From Saccharomycopsis fibuligera x Saccharomycopsis cf. fibuligera (Eukaryota; Ascomycota; Saccharomycetes; Ascoideales; Saccharomycopsidaceae), in NCBI GenBank assembly GCA_001936135.1, contig CP012812.1, forward strand, positions 1,550,001-1,614,000: a stretch of 64,000 bases of DNA, in the 5' to 3' direction. Shown piece by piece: positions 8,387-19,214 of this stretch. The notes below the pieces were generated by a model. It ran no database searches and was not told where the DNA came from. It saw only the letters and a program-made list of their open reading frames with translations. The first letter of the stretch is position 1. Every line of letters starts with the position of its first letter. Both the position numbers and the translations under genes were made by a program.

Positions 8387-10072
8387 ATGGGACTTGCTGG
8401 TGTACGCAGTGCTATACAACGGGGCCGGACCCTTGTGCCTCTAAAGTATAGAAAAAAAACTTTTGTCTTTTGCATTGTCTTGCTATCCATGATCTTTGAC
8501 GATTTAAATGTCACAGGAGCCATCACCACCTCATTTTCTATGTCTGAGAGGCTCAAAGCTGATCCAACGACGATATCTTGGGCGGTTTCTGCTTACTCTT
8601 TAACTTTGGGTTCTTTTATTGTGTTTTTTGGCAAATTGGGCGATATCATTGGCGTTCATAATGTTTTCATGGTTGGCGCTGCAGCAATGGCTGTTTTCTC
8701 GTTGATAACTGCGGTTATTGACAAATCAGCTATTGCGCTTATTGTCTTTAGAGCCTTCCAGGGGATTTCAGCAGCAGCGCTAATGCCTAGCGGGTTTGCT
8801 CTTGCTGCTCACTATTTCCACGGTCCAGCGTTACAGAATGCAATTAGAGCGTTGACTATTGTGTTGAATGGTAGTTTTGGGTTAGGTACTTTGCTTGGGG
8901 GCGCTTTTTCGGCAACAAAGTTGGGATACAAGGGGTTTTTCTTTTTTACTTTTTCTGTATCTTCATTATGTTCAGTTCTTTTATTTTTATTTATCAATCC
9001 AATTGAGCCAACTGAGGAACAAAAACAGTTAAAGTTGAAAAATTTGGATTACGCAGGGGTTGCAATGTTGGTGGTGGGATTGCTTCTCATTATTTTTGGA
9101 CTTACTCAGGGCGGCGTTAATTGGAACTCGCCAAAAGTTTATGTTACCATACCTATAGGATTTCTCTTGTTGGTCGCAATGTTTTTATTTGAGGACTTTT
9201 ATTTGAAGAGCTATAAGCAAAAATTTACCGAAAAAATTGCTCATGATACGGAAGCTGATACCGGTGATAATACCATCAAAAAGGATAAGTAGTATAACAG
9301 TGAACCTGGTTTTGAATATAAAAACTTTGCCATAGAAAAGGGAAAAAAATCTGATTGGAGAATTTCTATGGATTTGCTATTTCCTGGCGAGGTTTTCAAA
9401 ATTACTAATTTCTTCCCATTATTCATTGGCGCTTTCTTTGCTTATTTTACTTGCATTGCTGTTTTATCCACTTTTATCCATTACCACATTTACATTGACT
9501 ACGATACCCCACTACTTGCCTCTTTGAAAGTTTTACCATTTTCTGTTGGCCTTGTTTTTGCCTCACTCATTTATTCGGAAAAATTAGTGAAAAAAACAGG
9601 TATCAGAAATTTTATCATTGCTGTTTGCGTTATTCAACCATGCTGCGCAGTTTGGATGAGTTTTGCAGACTATAAGATAAAAAACTCATATTGGAAATTT
9701 GAATTTGCAAGTCAGTTTATCATGGCAATTTCATTGAATTTTTTCTTTATGGCCTATCTTAATGCGATTATGTATAATACTCCATTGCATTTGCAAGGGG
9801 TGGTGTCTGGTATTTTTCAAACCGGTGGTCAAGTTGGGGCGGCAATTTGCAGTGCTATTGTTTCTAGTATTCTTGGGGATGTGGAATTTGAAAAGGGAGA
9901 CTCTGAATTCAGAGAGAAGCAATTCAAACATTTTCAAAAAACCTTTTATGTGACGATTGCTGGCGCGGCTGTTTTCTTTTTGTCAATGTTTTTTGTCAAA
10001 AATCCAAAACCTTTGAAAGAACATGATGAAGATGATGAGCAGTATGCTCCATTTGAAACATCTAGCGGTTAA
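8387..10072 (+). pseudogene. DHA2-type MFS transporter, copy 1, interrupted by one in-frame TAG
   Basis: First member of the transporter array. It spans 562 codons counting the final stop, the same total as intact copy 3. The only lesion is a TAG at 9290-9292, in the long hydrophilic loop between the two transmembrane halves. Codons after it continue in the same frame (SDWRISMDLLFPGEVFKITNFFP) and match the paralogues. The N-terminal half (301 aa) carries DDLNVTGAITTSF, motif A as GKLGDIIGVH, and GISAAALMPSG. The C-terminal half carries NTPLHLQGVVSGIFQTGGQVGAA. Options are a young pseudogene, stop-codon read-through, a null allele, two half-proteins (an internal Met lies at 9368), or a base-call error. 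Everything else looks under constraint, so any loss would be recent. Confidence 0.8.
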
Positions 10073-11196
10073 AATCATTTATGAAGCTTACGTTGTCATT
10101 TTTCTATTCCACAAATTATTAAGCTACTTTTCAACTAAATCAATGTTCTCCCCAACTGCTAGTAGGTAACTTCCGGTTGTCCACTTCTGCCATTGCTACT
10201 AGAACAAGCCTTCCAAAAAATTTATTTGTCTGCAGTGGGTGTAAACCTCAATTCTGCTTAACATTGTTTCTTTTCCTTTCAGACTTTTGAGTCTACACAT
10301 GCGGTAACTTGATTTGATTTTTCGTCAAAATAGTTTTCCTCTGAAAAACTTTTTCGCTAAAAATTTATATCGAGTTCTAGATAGATACGGTTTTGGATTT
10401 AGGAATTTTTCACTCTGCTATCACTTGATATAAGCACATTGTCAACTTTTGAATTCAGTTTATGTAAAGTTCTTTATTTTGTTATAGTTTATTTTTTCAT
10501 ACTTTATTATATTATATTTCATTAATATTTTTGTTTTTTATTCTTTGTTTTTTGTTTTTTGTTATGCATTACAGTATCTCCGAAAAAACATAATTTCGCT
10601 ATTTTTTTTTTTTTTTGCCTCTAAAATGCATATATATAAATATATTTTTTTTTTATCTATTGTTTTGGTAGTCTGTTTTCTTTTTTTCCTTTTTTTCAAA
10701 AAAGACTTGTTCGTATCTTTAAGTGAAATAGATATTGAAACCCTTGGGAACCCAGTATAATGTAAAAGAATTGCCATCCTTTTATCCTTGGTTTAGACTA
10801 AGGGTCGTTGAAGGTACACAAGTGCGTCCATGAATTTGGGCCCCTGTTAGCTAAGGTTCATCCATTCTATTTTTTGGCGGCACTATGTTGAAACAAACAA
10901 TACAGCATTCATTCGATAGGCCCAAGCACGGCAGAAGCTGTTAAGGATAAGTCCTTGGGTCTTATGCAGCCATTGCATAAAGTGAACATCCTGTCTGGAA
11001 TCTTCTGACCTTACTTCGCTACGGTTGGTCTCCTTATTTCCCCTTTATTCTTATATTTGGTATTGTCGTCAATAATAGCGTTAGAATAACTAATTTTGTT
11101 GACCAACGACAATGTGCTATTTTATTGAAAATCCATTTTGCAATCATTTCATCCAAGTGGTTCTTGTGGTATTTTTTTCTTTCTTCTTTTTTTGTT

Positions 11197-11198
<2 letters not shown>

Positions 11199-11232
<34 letters not shown>
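11199..11232. repeat. Poly-T tract, 34 nt
   Basis: An uninterrupted T run followed by further T-rich DNA, in the spacer upstream of transporter copy 2. Confidence 0.9.
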
Positions 11233-11233
<1 letters not shown>

Positions 11234-11306
11234 TTTTTTTGTTTTTTTTGTTAAAATTTAATTTTGCAAATTTGAGCTAGGGGGCAAAAGCAGATGTTGT
11301 TTTATA

Positions 11307-11838
11307 AAGTGCATGCATGCTTTATTACAAGTGTCTTTCAGATTACCGGATAGCTTTCAGCACACATGTGTTTGTTGTGCTGCTATACTGATAAGTACAT
11401 ACTAAATTATTTAATCATAGAAACTCAATGGCACATTGAGGGAAAAATTCGGATATAAACTCTAACCATTTGAAACCAACATTTTGAATCCATATAATAA
11501 TGGCATCGTAAATCATCAAACTGGACCCTTACGAAATGTAAAATCAAAATCTTAATTTGAGCACTCAACTAACGAAGAGAAGGCTTCACCGTACTGTTAC
11601 CAGTTGCAAATAAGCCCGATTTAGGTTTGTTAATGGAAACAAATTTATAAATATATATACGAGCAGCCGTATCTCTGTACGGCGGTGCCAATAATACGAG
11701 TTTTGTTGATCCCGGAAGATAGGTAATCACGGGCTCATATCAAGTTGATGAATTCCTGCATTATTGTCGTTATCGGCAGCACCCGTCGGGAAATTCTGGA
11801 GTTTTGGGCTAAAGTAAAATAAGTAAGTGCATGCATGC
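11307..11838. promoter_or_regulatory. Paired AAGTGCATGCATGC elements
   Basis: The same 14-mer occurs at 11307-11320 and 11825-11838, 518 bp apart, upstream of transporter copy 2. The core TGCATGC also clusters upstream of copy 5 and before wrecked copy 6. A transcription-factor site is inferred, not shown. Confidence 0.4.
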
Positions 11839-11876
11839 AGGGTACATAAAAAATTTTCACTGCCTGATATGCCAGA

Positions 11877-11918
11877 ATATCAAATATCAAATATCAAATA
11901 TCAAATATCAAATATCAA
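11877..11918. repeat. (ATATCAA)6 minisatellite
   Basis: Six perfect 7-bp units in tandem, about 360 bp upstream of transporter copy 2. Confidence 0.95.
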
Positions 11919-12276
11919 ATTATGATGAGATTAAACTAGTCGTGACCCTGGTTGGCTGCCTTCTTGTTTTTTTTTTGTTTTTTTTTTGTACAGTATTACG
12001 GCTGTCTTGTTGGTGTTTATGTGCCTATAGGTCAGAGCTAGCTTCTATCATTTACTTTAATTTGGTGACGGATTTTAGACTCCTTTTAATTTTTAGAAGA
12101 ATCTTTTCTTAAAAAAAAAAAAAAAAAAACAAGGCAAGAAGCTGTTGAGTTGGACCCTTTTTCATTTACACTTTCATTTTTATTTTTACTCATACTTCAT
12201 ACTTCTCCTGGAAAACAATCTTCCTAGCTACTGGACAAACTATCAATATCCAAAATAAATAAAGGCGAAAATAAAG

Positions 12277-13995
12277 ATGAGCCTAGCAAAACTCAAACAA
12301 CTTAATACCTGGTGCAGGACTGTGGTTCCCGTTAAATATAAAAGCAAAAGCACAGTTTACTTTTTCATATTGATAGCAATGACCCTTGACAATTTGAATG
12401 TTTCTGGTGCCTTAACCACGTCATTTTCCATCGCTGAAAAATTCAACGCATCATCAACTACCGTTTCTTGGGTATTATCTGCATATGCTTTGACTTTGGG
12501 ATCCTTCATCATCTTTTTGGGAAAATTGGGAGATGTGATAGGTGTGCATAATGCCTTCTTGATTGGAATAGCTACAATGGCAGTGTTTTCCCTCATTACC
12601 GCACTCATTGAAAAATCAGCAATAGTGTTGATTGTGTTCAGAGCACTTCAAGGAATTTCAGCGGCTGCATTGATGCCCAGTGGCTATGCGCTCACTGCAA
12701 ATTATTATCAGGGTCCCCAGTTGAAAAAAGCAATTAGAGCTGTATCTGTGGTATTAACCGCCAGTTATGGACTTGGAACTATTCTTGGTGGTGCTTTTTC
12801 GTTAACTAAGGCTGGCTATAAAGGCTTTTTTTGGTTCACTTTTGCGGCCGCTACTGTTAGTGCACTTGTATTATATTTCACCATTGTGCCTATCGAAAAA
12901 ACTGAACATCACAAAAATTTGAAATTGAAATATTTGGATTATTATGGCGTCACATTGCTTGTGGTTGGCTTGTTGCTTATTATATTTGGCCTTACCGAAG
13001 GTGGCATCAGTTGGAACTCGCCAAAAGTATACGTCACTATCCCACTTGGTGTTGTATTGCTTGTTGCAATGGTTTTGTTTGAAGATGTTTATTTGAAAAA
13101 TTACAAAAGCAAACACCAAAACAAAACAGCTGTAACTAATATAGACGAAGTGGTTTCAAAGGATGAAGAAAAAAAACAAGCGGAGCCTGAGACTTTTATC
13201 AATAGTACCACATCACAAAAAGAAGCTGAGGAGAAACAAGACTGGCAACTTTCAATACAGTTAATGTTTCCGAAAGAAGTTTTCGAGATTACTAATTTTT
13301 TCCAATTATTTGTTTGTGTTTTCATTGTTTGTTTTGCATCTGTGGGGACCATGTCAACAATGATTCAATATAATCTTTATGTGAATTATGAAAACACTTT
13401 AATGGCGGCCGTCAAAGTTATTCCACTCTCTGTTGGTTTTATCTTTGGATCACTTGTATACAGAGACATACTCGTCAAGATTGTCACTGTCAAACATTTC
13501 ATTATTATTTCGGGTGCAGTTCAACTAGGATGTTCAATCTGGCTATCAAGGGCTGATTATAAAGTGGAGCACACATACTGGAAATTTGAGTTTATAAATT
13601 TGTTTTTATGGGGTTGGGCATGTAATTGGTTCTATGTGGTGTACTTGATTGCCATCATGTCTGAAGCGCCGCTTCACTTGCAGGGTCTAGTTGCCGGAAT
13701 ATTCCAAACTGCAGGACAAATTGGGGTGGCTATTGCTAGTGCTATAGTTTCTAGTATCTTGGGTGAGCTTGAACTAAGGAAAGGTGATCTTCAGTTTAGA
13801 GAATATCAGTATAAGAAGTTTCATAATGTATTTTATATGTCTATAGCTGCTAATGCTGTTTTCCTAATAGCAGCAATTTTCATCAAGAGCCCAAAACTTG
13901 AGAAAGAAAAAACTGACCCTCAAAATGAGAATGAGATTGATGCAAATAATTCAAGGTCCATAAAAATGAGGACTTTTCGTGGAGCCTCATTATAA
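12277..13995 (+). CDS. DHA2-type MFS transporter, copy 2 (AMF1/ATR1-like)
   Basis: A 572-aa polytopic membrane protein of the drug:H+ antiporter-2 family, usually 14 transmembrane segments. Seen: LDNLNVSGALTTSFSIAEKF (TM1 region), SWVLSAYALTLGSFI, motif A as GKLGDVIGVH, VFRALQGISAAALMPSGYAL, ASYGLGTILGGAF at the place of antiporter motif C, GLTEGGISWNSPKVYV, a charged central loop (about 280-325), and APLHLQGLVAGIFQTAGQIG in the C-terminal half. Yeast relatives act in ammonium or boron movement, siderophore or drug export, but the substrate cannot be inferred here. The short polar N-terminus (MSLAKLKQLNTW) matches the corrected start of copy 5. It is intact, with a C-terminal tail somewhat longer than copy 3. 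Confidence 0.88.
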   Translation: MSLAKLKQLNTWCRTVVPVKYKSKSTVYFFILIAMTLDNLNVSGALTTSFSIAEKFNASSTTVSWVLSAYALTLGSFIIFLGKLGDVIGVHNAFLIGIATMAVFSLITALIEKSAIVLIVFRALQGISAAALMPSGYALTANYYQGPQLKKAIRAVSVVLTASYGLGTILGGAFSLTKAGYKGFFWFTFAAATVSALVLYFTIVPIEKTEHHKNLKLKYLDYYGVTLLVVGLLLIIFGLTEGGISWNSPKVYVTIPLGVVLLVAMVLFEDVYLKNYKSKHQNKTAVTNIDEVVSKDEEKKQAEPETFINSTTSQKEAEEKQDWQLSIQLMFPKEVFEITNFFQLFVCVFIVCFASVGTMSTMIQYNLYVNYENTLMAAVKVIPLSVGFIFGSLVYRDILVKIVTVKHFIIISGAVQLGCSIWLSRADYKVEHTYWKFEFINLFLWGWACNWFYVVYLIAIMSEAPLHLQGLVAGIFQTAGQIGVAIASAIVSSILGELELRKGDLQFREYQYKKFHNVFYMSIAANAVFLIAAIFIKSPKLEKEKTDPQNENEIDANNSRSIKMRTFRGASL

Positions 13996-15573
13996 ATGAA
14001 CTTTGAAATTTGTCAGCCGCTTGGTGCTGTTGAAATAATTCCATTAAAGCCGGTTGCTGGCTCATCCGACTTTTTTCATTTACAATTGCTGATCATTTTG
14101 AAAAAAATTACCATTATGTAAGGGTCGTATTATCTCATAAATTTTTGCCTTTTAATTCTCAGTAATATAGTCAAATTAATAATTTCTCATGCATGATTCT
14201 TGTGTTTTTTTTCTTGTTTTTTTTTTTTTTTTTTTTTTTGTTCTTTCTCAAAAATGTATACGATAGCTCAAAAATGTCATAATTGTACACAAGCTAAGAG
14301 AACCTGCTGCCTTTGAGAAGGTTGTTATCAAAGCAGTGTGCATTTGTATTACAATCATAATCTCTGCATCGCTTAATTTAATCCTTCTGCCACAATCCAA
14401 GAAAAGAACCAGTATAAATTTCTGTACATTATAAATGGAACTATATTCTTGAATAATACATTTGATCAAATTGCACGAAAATATCTTAATACTTATCAAC
14501 GGCAGGGAAAAAACGACTTGTGCAATCAAGCTTGAATTTTCCATATTTTTGGGTCTCTTCTGCATGAAGAACTCGGAGATACCGGCGACACGAAAGAGGA
14601 GCAAAGCATAGCAAGAGGAGCATGCGATGCAGCGGGGTGCAGGGCCCTTCTTTTGTGGTTTGAGGATTGGTAAGCCGTAGTTATTTTTTTCCCCTGCAAA
14701 TAACACTCTTTTTAGTTTTTCAACCCCAAAGTTTTCTACAATTCTTGAGCCCAGGTACCTTTGCTTTGAATGAAAAATGGATTCTTAGTGTAAGAAGCAG
14801 CTACATTTGTTACTTGCTTATTGTCAGAAATCAAAAGCATTAAAACGAATGATAAAGACTAAAAAACTTTTTGTTGTTGGCTGCATCGCAAAATTCTAAA
14901 ATTATGCATGGCTGATTTTTCAAATTTCTGTTTTAGCACGGGTAATTTCCGGCGTTGATGATACGACTGCTTTGCTGATAAATCATCTATTGCTGACAAA
15001 TATTAGGCCAAATTACTTGCAGCACAATATATCCCTTACCAACCCCTTTAGCATTTGACACGGCCCTGTTAAACTGACTACCGGAGAGTACTGCTTTTAT
15101 TTTTAACTATTTGACCGGTATTTTAAGGTAATCAAGTGTGCAAATAACTTAGTTATAACAGAGTGTAGTACATATATTACATTCCTGCAAATCGTGTTAT
15201 TAATAAAAGCAGACAGCCACAAAACCGCGCGTGGTGCTGCATGAAGCAACCATGTTGATGTTTTGTTATTTTTCAGCCGCAGCACGCACAACAGCCCGGG
15301 AAAAACGCTTTTTAGCGGGCCTGAGCAGAATTCTATCAACACGCTGATGCATTTAAAGTCCGAATCCAACTTTAATATTGACATTTAAGCGATTGATTAA
15401 TAATAGCTGGTCGGATTAAAGATCTTTCTCCGACAAAATATAAATAGGGCGAAAGGACGCTCATAATTGTTGAATACTCGACCTTCTAATTTTCTAGTAA
15501 TTCTGGATATTTTAAGCAACTGATTGAGCACGCCGTTTCTGTTTTACGCTATTCTCTCAAAGACAAAGGGAAA
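13996..15573. other. Spacer between transporter copies 2 and 3
   Basis: No supported gene. It contains a T run (near 14218-14239), a CTCGGAG site (14570-14576) that resembles the TCTCCGAGA sites of the copy 1 promoter, and a TATAAATA box (15439-15446), 128 bp before the copy 3 start. A 152-codon reverse open frame (14248-14706) has one hydrophobic stretch but no recognisable family. Confidence 0.5.
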
Positions 15574-17259
15574 ATGCCAAAAATTATTGACATCTTTAAA
15601 AAAGGCCGGACTATTGTCCCGGACAAATACAGAAGCAAGAGTTTTATCTACCCATTCATATTATGCTGTATGACTCTTGACAACTTGAATATCACTGGGG
15701 CTTTAACAACTTCTTTTTCAATTGCTAGACAATTTAATGCTTCATCCACTACCATTTCGTGGGTGCTATCTGCTTACGCTTTAACATTGGGATCTTTTAT
15801 TATCTTCTTTGGTAAGTTAGCGGATGTGATAGGCGTGCATACGGTTTTTCTAATGGGCATCTCATCCATGTCGATCTTATCCCTCATAACGGCGGCAATT
15901 GAGAATTCCGCAATTGCAATGATTGTCTTTAGAGCACTCCAAGGTATTTCAGCCGCTGCTTTGATGCCTAGTGGATACGCTTTAACTGCAAATTATTTCC
16001 AAGGACCTACATTAGGCAAAGCAATTAGGGCTTTGGCTGTTGCGTTAACTTCCAGTTTTGGCCTCGGGACCGTCCTTGGTGGTGCATTTTCTTTGACAAA
16101 TATCGGTTACAAAGGTTTTTTTTACTTCACTTTTTCTGCATCAGCATTGTGCTCAATCATACTATACTTTATAATCATTCCTATAGAGGAAACTGAGGGC
16201 CACAAAAATTTGAAATTCAAAAACTTAGACTTTGCAGGTGTGACAATGCTTGTCATTAGTTTATTGCTAATAATTTTCGGGCTCACTGAAGGTGGCGTTA
16301 ATTGGAATTCACCAAAGGTTTATGTTACCATCCCGATTGGGGTTGTGTTCTTAATTATTATGTTGTTGTTTGAGACTGTTTACTTGCAAAGCTATAAAAA
16401 TAAGCACCAAAATAAAGTGGTAGTATCTAACGTCAACTCTGATGAATATGATAAAGAAAAGAACAGTGTTTCTGATGACAATGCTACTGGGGATATACAC
16501 AATTGCACATCTCAAGACTCCGATAAAGTAGATTGGAGGCTTTCAGTAGAGTTGATGTTTCCAAAAGAGGTCTTTGGTCTTACAAACTTTTTCCCTTTAT
16601 TCTGTGGGGTGTTTTTGGCCTATTTTGCCTGCATTGGTATCATGTCAGTATTGATCCAATATCACATGTATGTGGAATATAATAATGCTTTGCTTTCTGC
16701 AGTCAAAGTGCTTCCAATCTCAGTTGGCTTTACCTTTGGTTCCCTTTGCTTCTCAGACAAGATAGTGAAGTTTGCTACAATTAAAGTTTTTATCATATTG
16801 TCAGCATTGATTCAACTTGGATGCTCAATATGGTTATCAAGAATAGATTACAAAATAGCAAACACTTACTGGAAGTTCGAATTTATCAGCCAATTTATAT
16901 GGGGATGGTCTTGCAATTGGTTTTTTTTGGTGTATCTCAATGCTATTATGTCTGAGGCACCGTTGCATTTGCAGGGTGTTGTATCTGGCATATTCCAAAC
17001 CGGAGGACAAGTTGCTGTGGCTATCGCTAGTGCTATTGTTTCTAGTGTTCTTGGTGAGCTAGTGTATAAAAAAGGTGATGCTAGCTTTAGAGAAGATCAA
17101 TATCTGAAATTTCACAATACCTTTTACATCGCCATTGCTGGTAACGCTGCTTTCTTTCTAGCAACGTTCCTTGTTAAGAATCCAAAACCAGTAACAGAGC
17201 AAGAAGTCGCTGCGAATGAAGTTGACATTGAAGCAAATCGTACTGAACATCAAAGGTAG
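15574..17259 (+). CDS. DHA2-type MFS transporter, copy 3
   Basis: An intact 561-aa paralogue of copies 1, 2 and 5, in the same orientation. Seen: GRTIVPDKYRSKSF before TM1, LDNLNITGALTTSFS, motif A GKLADVIGVH (about 80-89), FRALQGISAAALMPSGYAL (119-137), SSFGLGTVLGGAFS (160-173), GLTEGGVNWNSPKVYV, an acidic central loop (about 270-325), and EAPLHLQGVVSGIFQTGGQVAVA near the C-terminus. Loops are hydrophilic and membrane segments rich in Ile/Phe/Leu, as expected for a 14-TM plasma-membrane carrier. A TATAAATA box precedes it by 128 bp. The total codon count equals interrupted copy 1, which makes this the best internal reference. Substrate unknown. Confidence 0.88.
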   Translation: MPKIIDIFKKGRTIVPDKYRSKSFIYPFILCCMTLDNLNITGALTTSFSIARQFNASSTTISWVLSAYALTLGSFIIFFGKLADVIGVHTVFLMGISSMSILSLITAAIENSAIAMIVFRALQGISAAALMPSGYALTANYFQGPTLGKAIRALAVALTSSFGLGTVLGGAFSLTNIGYKGFFYFTFSASALCSIILYFIIIPIEETEGHKNLKFKNLDFAGVTMLVISLLLIIFGLTEGGVNWNSPKVYVTIPIGVVFLIIMLLFETVYLQSYKNKHQNKVVVSNVNSDEYDKEKNSVSDDNATGDIHNCTSQDSDKVDWRLSVELMFPKEVFGLTNFFPLFCGVFLAYFACIGIMSVLIQYHMYVEYNNALLSAVKVLPISVGFTFGSLCFSDKIVKFATIKVFIILSALIQLGCSIWLSRIDYKIANTYWKFEFISQFIWGWSCNWFFLVYLNAIMSEAPLHLQGVVSGIFQTGGQVAVAIASAIVSSVLGELVYKKGDASFREDQYLKFHNTFYIAIAGNAAFFLATFLVKNPKPVTEQEVAANEVDIEANRTEHQR

Positions 17260-18029
17260 GTACACTTGTTTTCTTTTCTTTTTCTTTTCCTTTTCTTTAT
17301 TCATTTCTCTTTCAACCTTGATTATTCAAATTATTATATTATATCTTAATTTCTTGTGCTAATAATATAAACAATCAATTAAAAATTTTTATTGTAGCTT
17401 CTAAAAACCATTAACCAAACTTTATAATGAAACGATCTTATTTGATAATTATTATTTTGGAACTGAATCGTATTTGTTTTCTTTTAAAAATAAATAATAG
17501 CGACATAAAAGGGTTCCCCGATTGCCTAAATTGTTTTTAGTTTCAACATAGACACGGATATAGAGGTATTACAGCCCAGCTCAATTTCTGTGCACCAAGT
17601 AAGAACGTACAGTGTGCATGATTTTTGCGGTTGAGCAATTGACAGTTCGGAGGTAGTTTTTTCTGTCTGGCAGGGGTCCAAACTGCTGGACATGGGTATT
17701 GTTCTAAAAGTATACATAGTATGCCACCAAAGCACGGTGCACATAATTTGTATTTAACTATTGGCAGTAATTGAAACAGTGATCATATATATAATGCCTT
17801 TTTCGCTATAGATAATCCAAAACTGTATGTCAAAAAGAAGAAAACCCAATAAGTGTCAATTTAAACTGGGAACTTAATGTTACTTTGACTGATCATAGTT
17901 GAGGTGAAAGGTGTTTGCAAAAGTTGTTATGTGTGATAGTAAAATGATCCCAGACAATTCAGAGAAATGTGGTTTGTGCTTTTGTTCATAATTGCTTCAA
18001 TGATACTTGAACATTTTACTGTGACTTGA
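17260..18029. other. Spacer downstream of transporter copy 3
   Basis: AT-rich, with a C/T-rich stretch right after the copy 3 stop (17270-17320). I recognise no gene, RNA or repeat. Confidence 0.45.
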
Positions 18030-18500
18030 GTCTTATTTGCGTATCGCTAATCAACTCAACGCATTATCAACCACTGTTTCCTGGGTATTGTCCATTTATG
18101 TATTAACATTAGGCTGTAACATAAGTCTGTGATTAGTTCACGCAATTATCTTTCCCTTATCACTTTGGATTCCCGGTTAGGAAATAGTGTTTTGGATATT
18201 AACCCTCGGGGAGTCACAAGTGACTTTTAATTCAGGAAGTTTTATTATTATTTAATCAGGAACATTTGCTGCCCATTATTTTCATGGGCCTGGGTTAGAC
18301 ATTACTTTTTGAGCCATGGTTGTTCCCTTTGCACTTTTATCAGTTACGCTATAATCATCATAGTCGCAACAGACAAAATTGAAAGCTACAAGAATATGAA
18401 ACTTGGGAAATTCTTTGGTATCCTTAATGATCTGGCCCACAATTTTATTAGGATGTTGAAGCTTATCTCTCAGAAACAGAACCAGAAGCTCATTGAGTAG
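18030..18500 (+). pseudogene. Deeply decayed remnant of a DHA2-type MFS transporter, copy 4
   Basis: Translated islands match the array proteins in the right order. IANQLNALSTTVSWVLSIYV plus LTLG lies at about 18041-18115. A SGSFIII-like piece follows at about 18233. AAHYFHGPGLDI lies at about 18268-18303, against AAHYFHGPALQNAI in copy 1. TDKIESYKNMKLGKFFG lies at about 18370-18420, against IEKTEGHKNLKLKYLDYYG in copy 2. The islands are out of frame with one another, large parts are missing, and about 130 bp of unrelated sequence splits TLG from SFII. There is no coding capacity. It is an old tandem copy, far more degraded than copy 6. Confidence 0.7.
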
Positions 18501-19027
18501 CTGTTGTAAGAACTTTCATTCGGGTAAACGTTTAGGCTATAGTTTATTGTTCCTTATCAAATAGGCCTGCACTATGTTGACTATTTTTAATTATAAATTT
18601 TTAACTGCATCTTTTTGAAAGTTTTTAGAATTGAATACAAAGATGCTTGATGGCTCAGCAATAAGTTAGAAAGCCTAAATTTCTTACAAATTTCAAGCCC
18701 TTCATTGTGTATAGTCCCTTCCGGTAGTTGCTTCATTATCATGACAACTTCGTGCAAGATGTAAATCCTTCATGCTACTGATACTGAAAGAAGAACAGAT
18801 TATGGATATCGCATACTATAAATATAAGTGTTTGAAATACAAGTGTATAATCAATATATGTAGAGCGTAGGAGAAGTTCAGTTAATGCCTCACAAAACAA
18901 AAATAAGTAAGTGATTGCGGTAGGTGGTGATAATCAAGCAATTACTCATCGTGGCTCCTTTCAACAACCTACATCTATCATTTTCCTTATCGCGGAAGTA
19001 TGAAGATTATCGGTCACTAACTTCATT

Positions 19028-19085
<58 letters not shown>

Positions 19086-19214
19086 CCGATTCGGTGACTC
19101 TTATTTCAAGTTCATGGATAGTATATTTGTGGTTGGGTTTTTTACAGTGAAATTTGTATTTTCAAAAAGATAAAAAAGAACAAAAGTACAAGAATATTGT
19201 TCTTTTTCTTTTAG
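18501..19214. other. Spacer with a 52-nt poly-T tract
   Basis: No gene recognised. Its main feature is the longest homopolymer of the window (19029-19080). Confidence 0.5.
19029..19080. repeat. Poly-T tract, 52 nt
   Basis: The longest uninterrupted homopolymer in the window. It lies between two pseudogenes, and its true length is uncertain in any assembly. Confidence 0.9.

Larger units (their letters stand above)
10073..12276. other. Long spacer before transporter copy 2
   Basis: About 2.2 kb of AT-rich DNA with no gene that I can support. It holds a 34-T run (11199-11232), a six-unit heptamer repeat (11877-11918), two copies of the 14-mer AAGTGCATGCATGC (11307-11320 and 11825-11838) and a small GCCGTA/TACGGC inverted repeat (11666-11683). 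No transporter remnant was found here, unlike the spacers further right. It probably includes the promoter of copy 2. Confidence 0.5.

Noticed and set aside
11666-11683. GCCGTA...TACGGC hairpin as a structured RNA or terminator
   Set aside because: Six base pairs with a 6-nt loop are too weak to support without a transcript.
14248-14706. 152-codon reverse open frame between copies 2 and 3
   Set aside because: One hydrophobic stretch only. It begins and ends in simple T-rich DNA, and I see no homologous segment.
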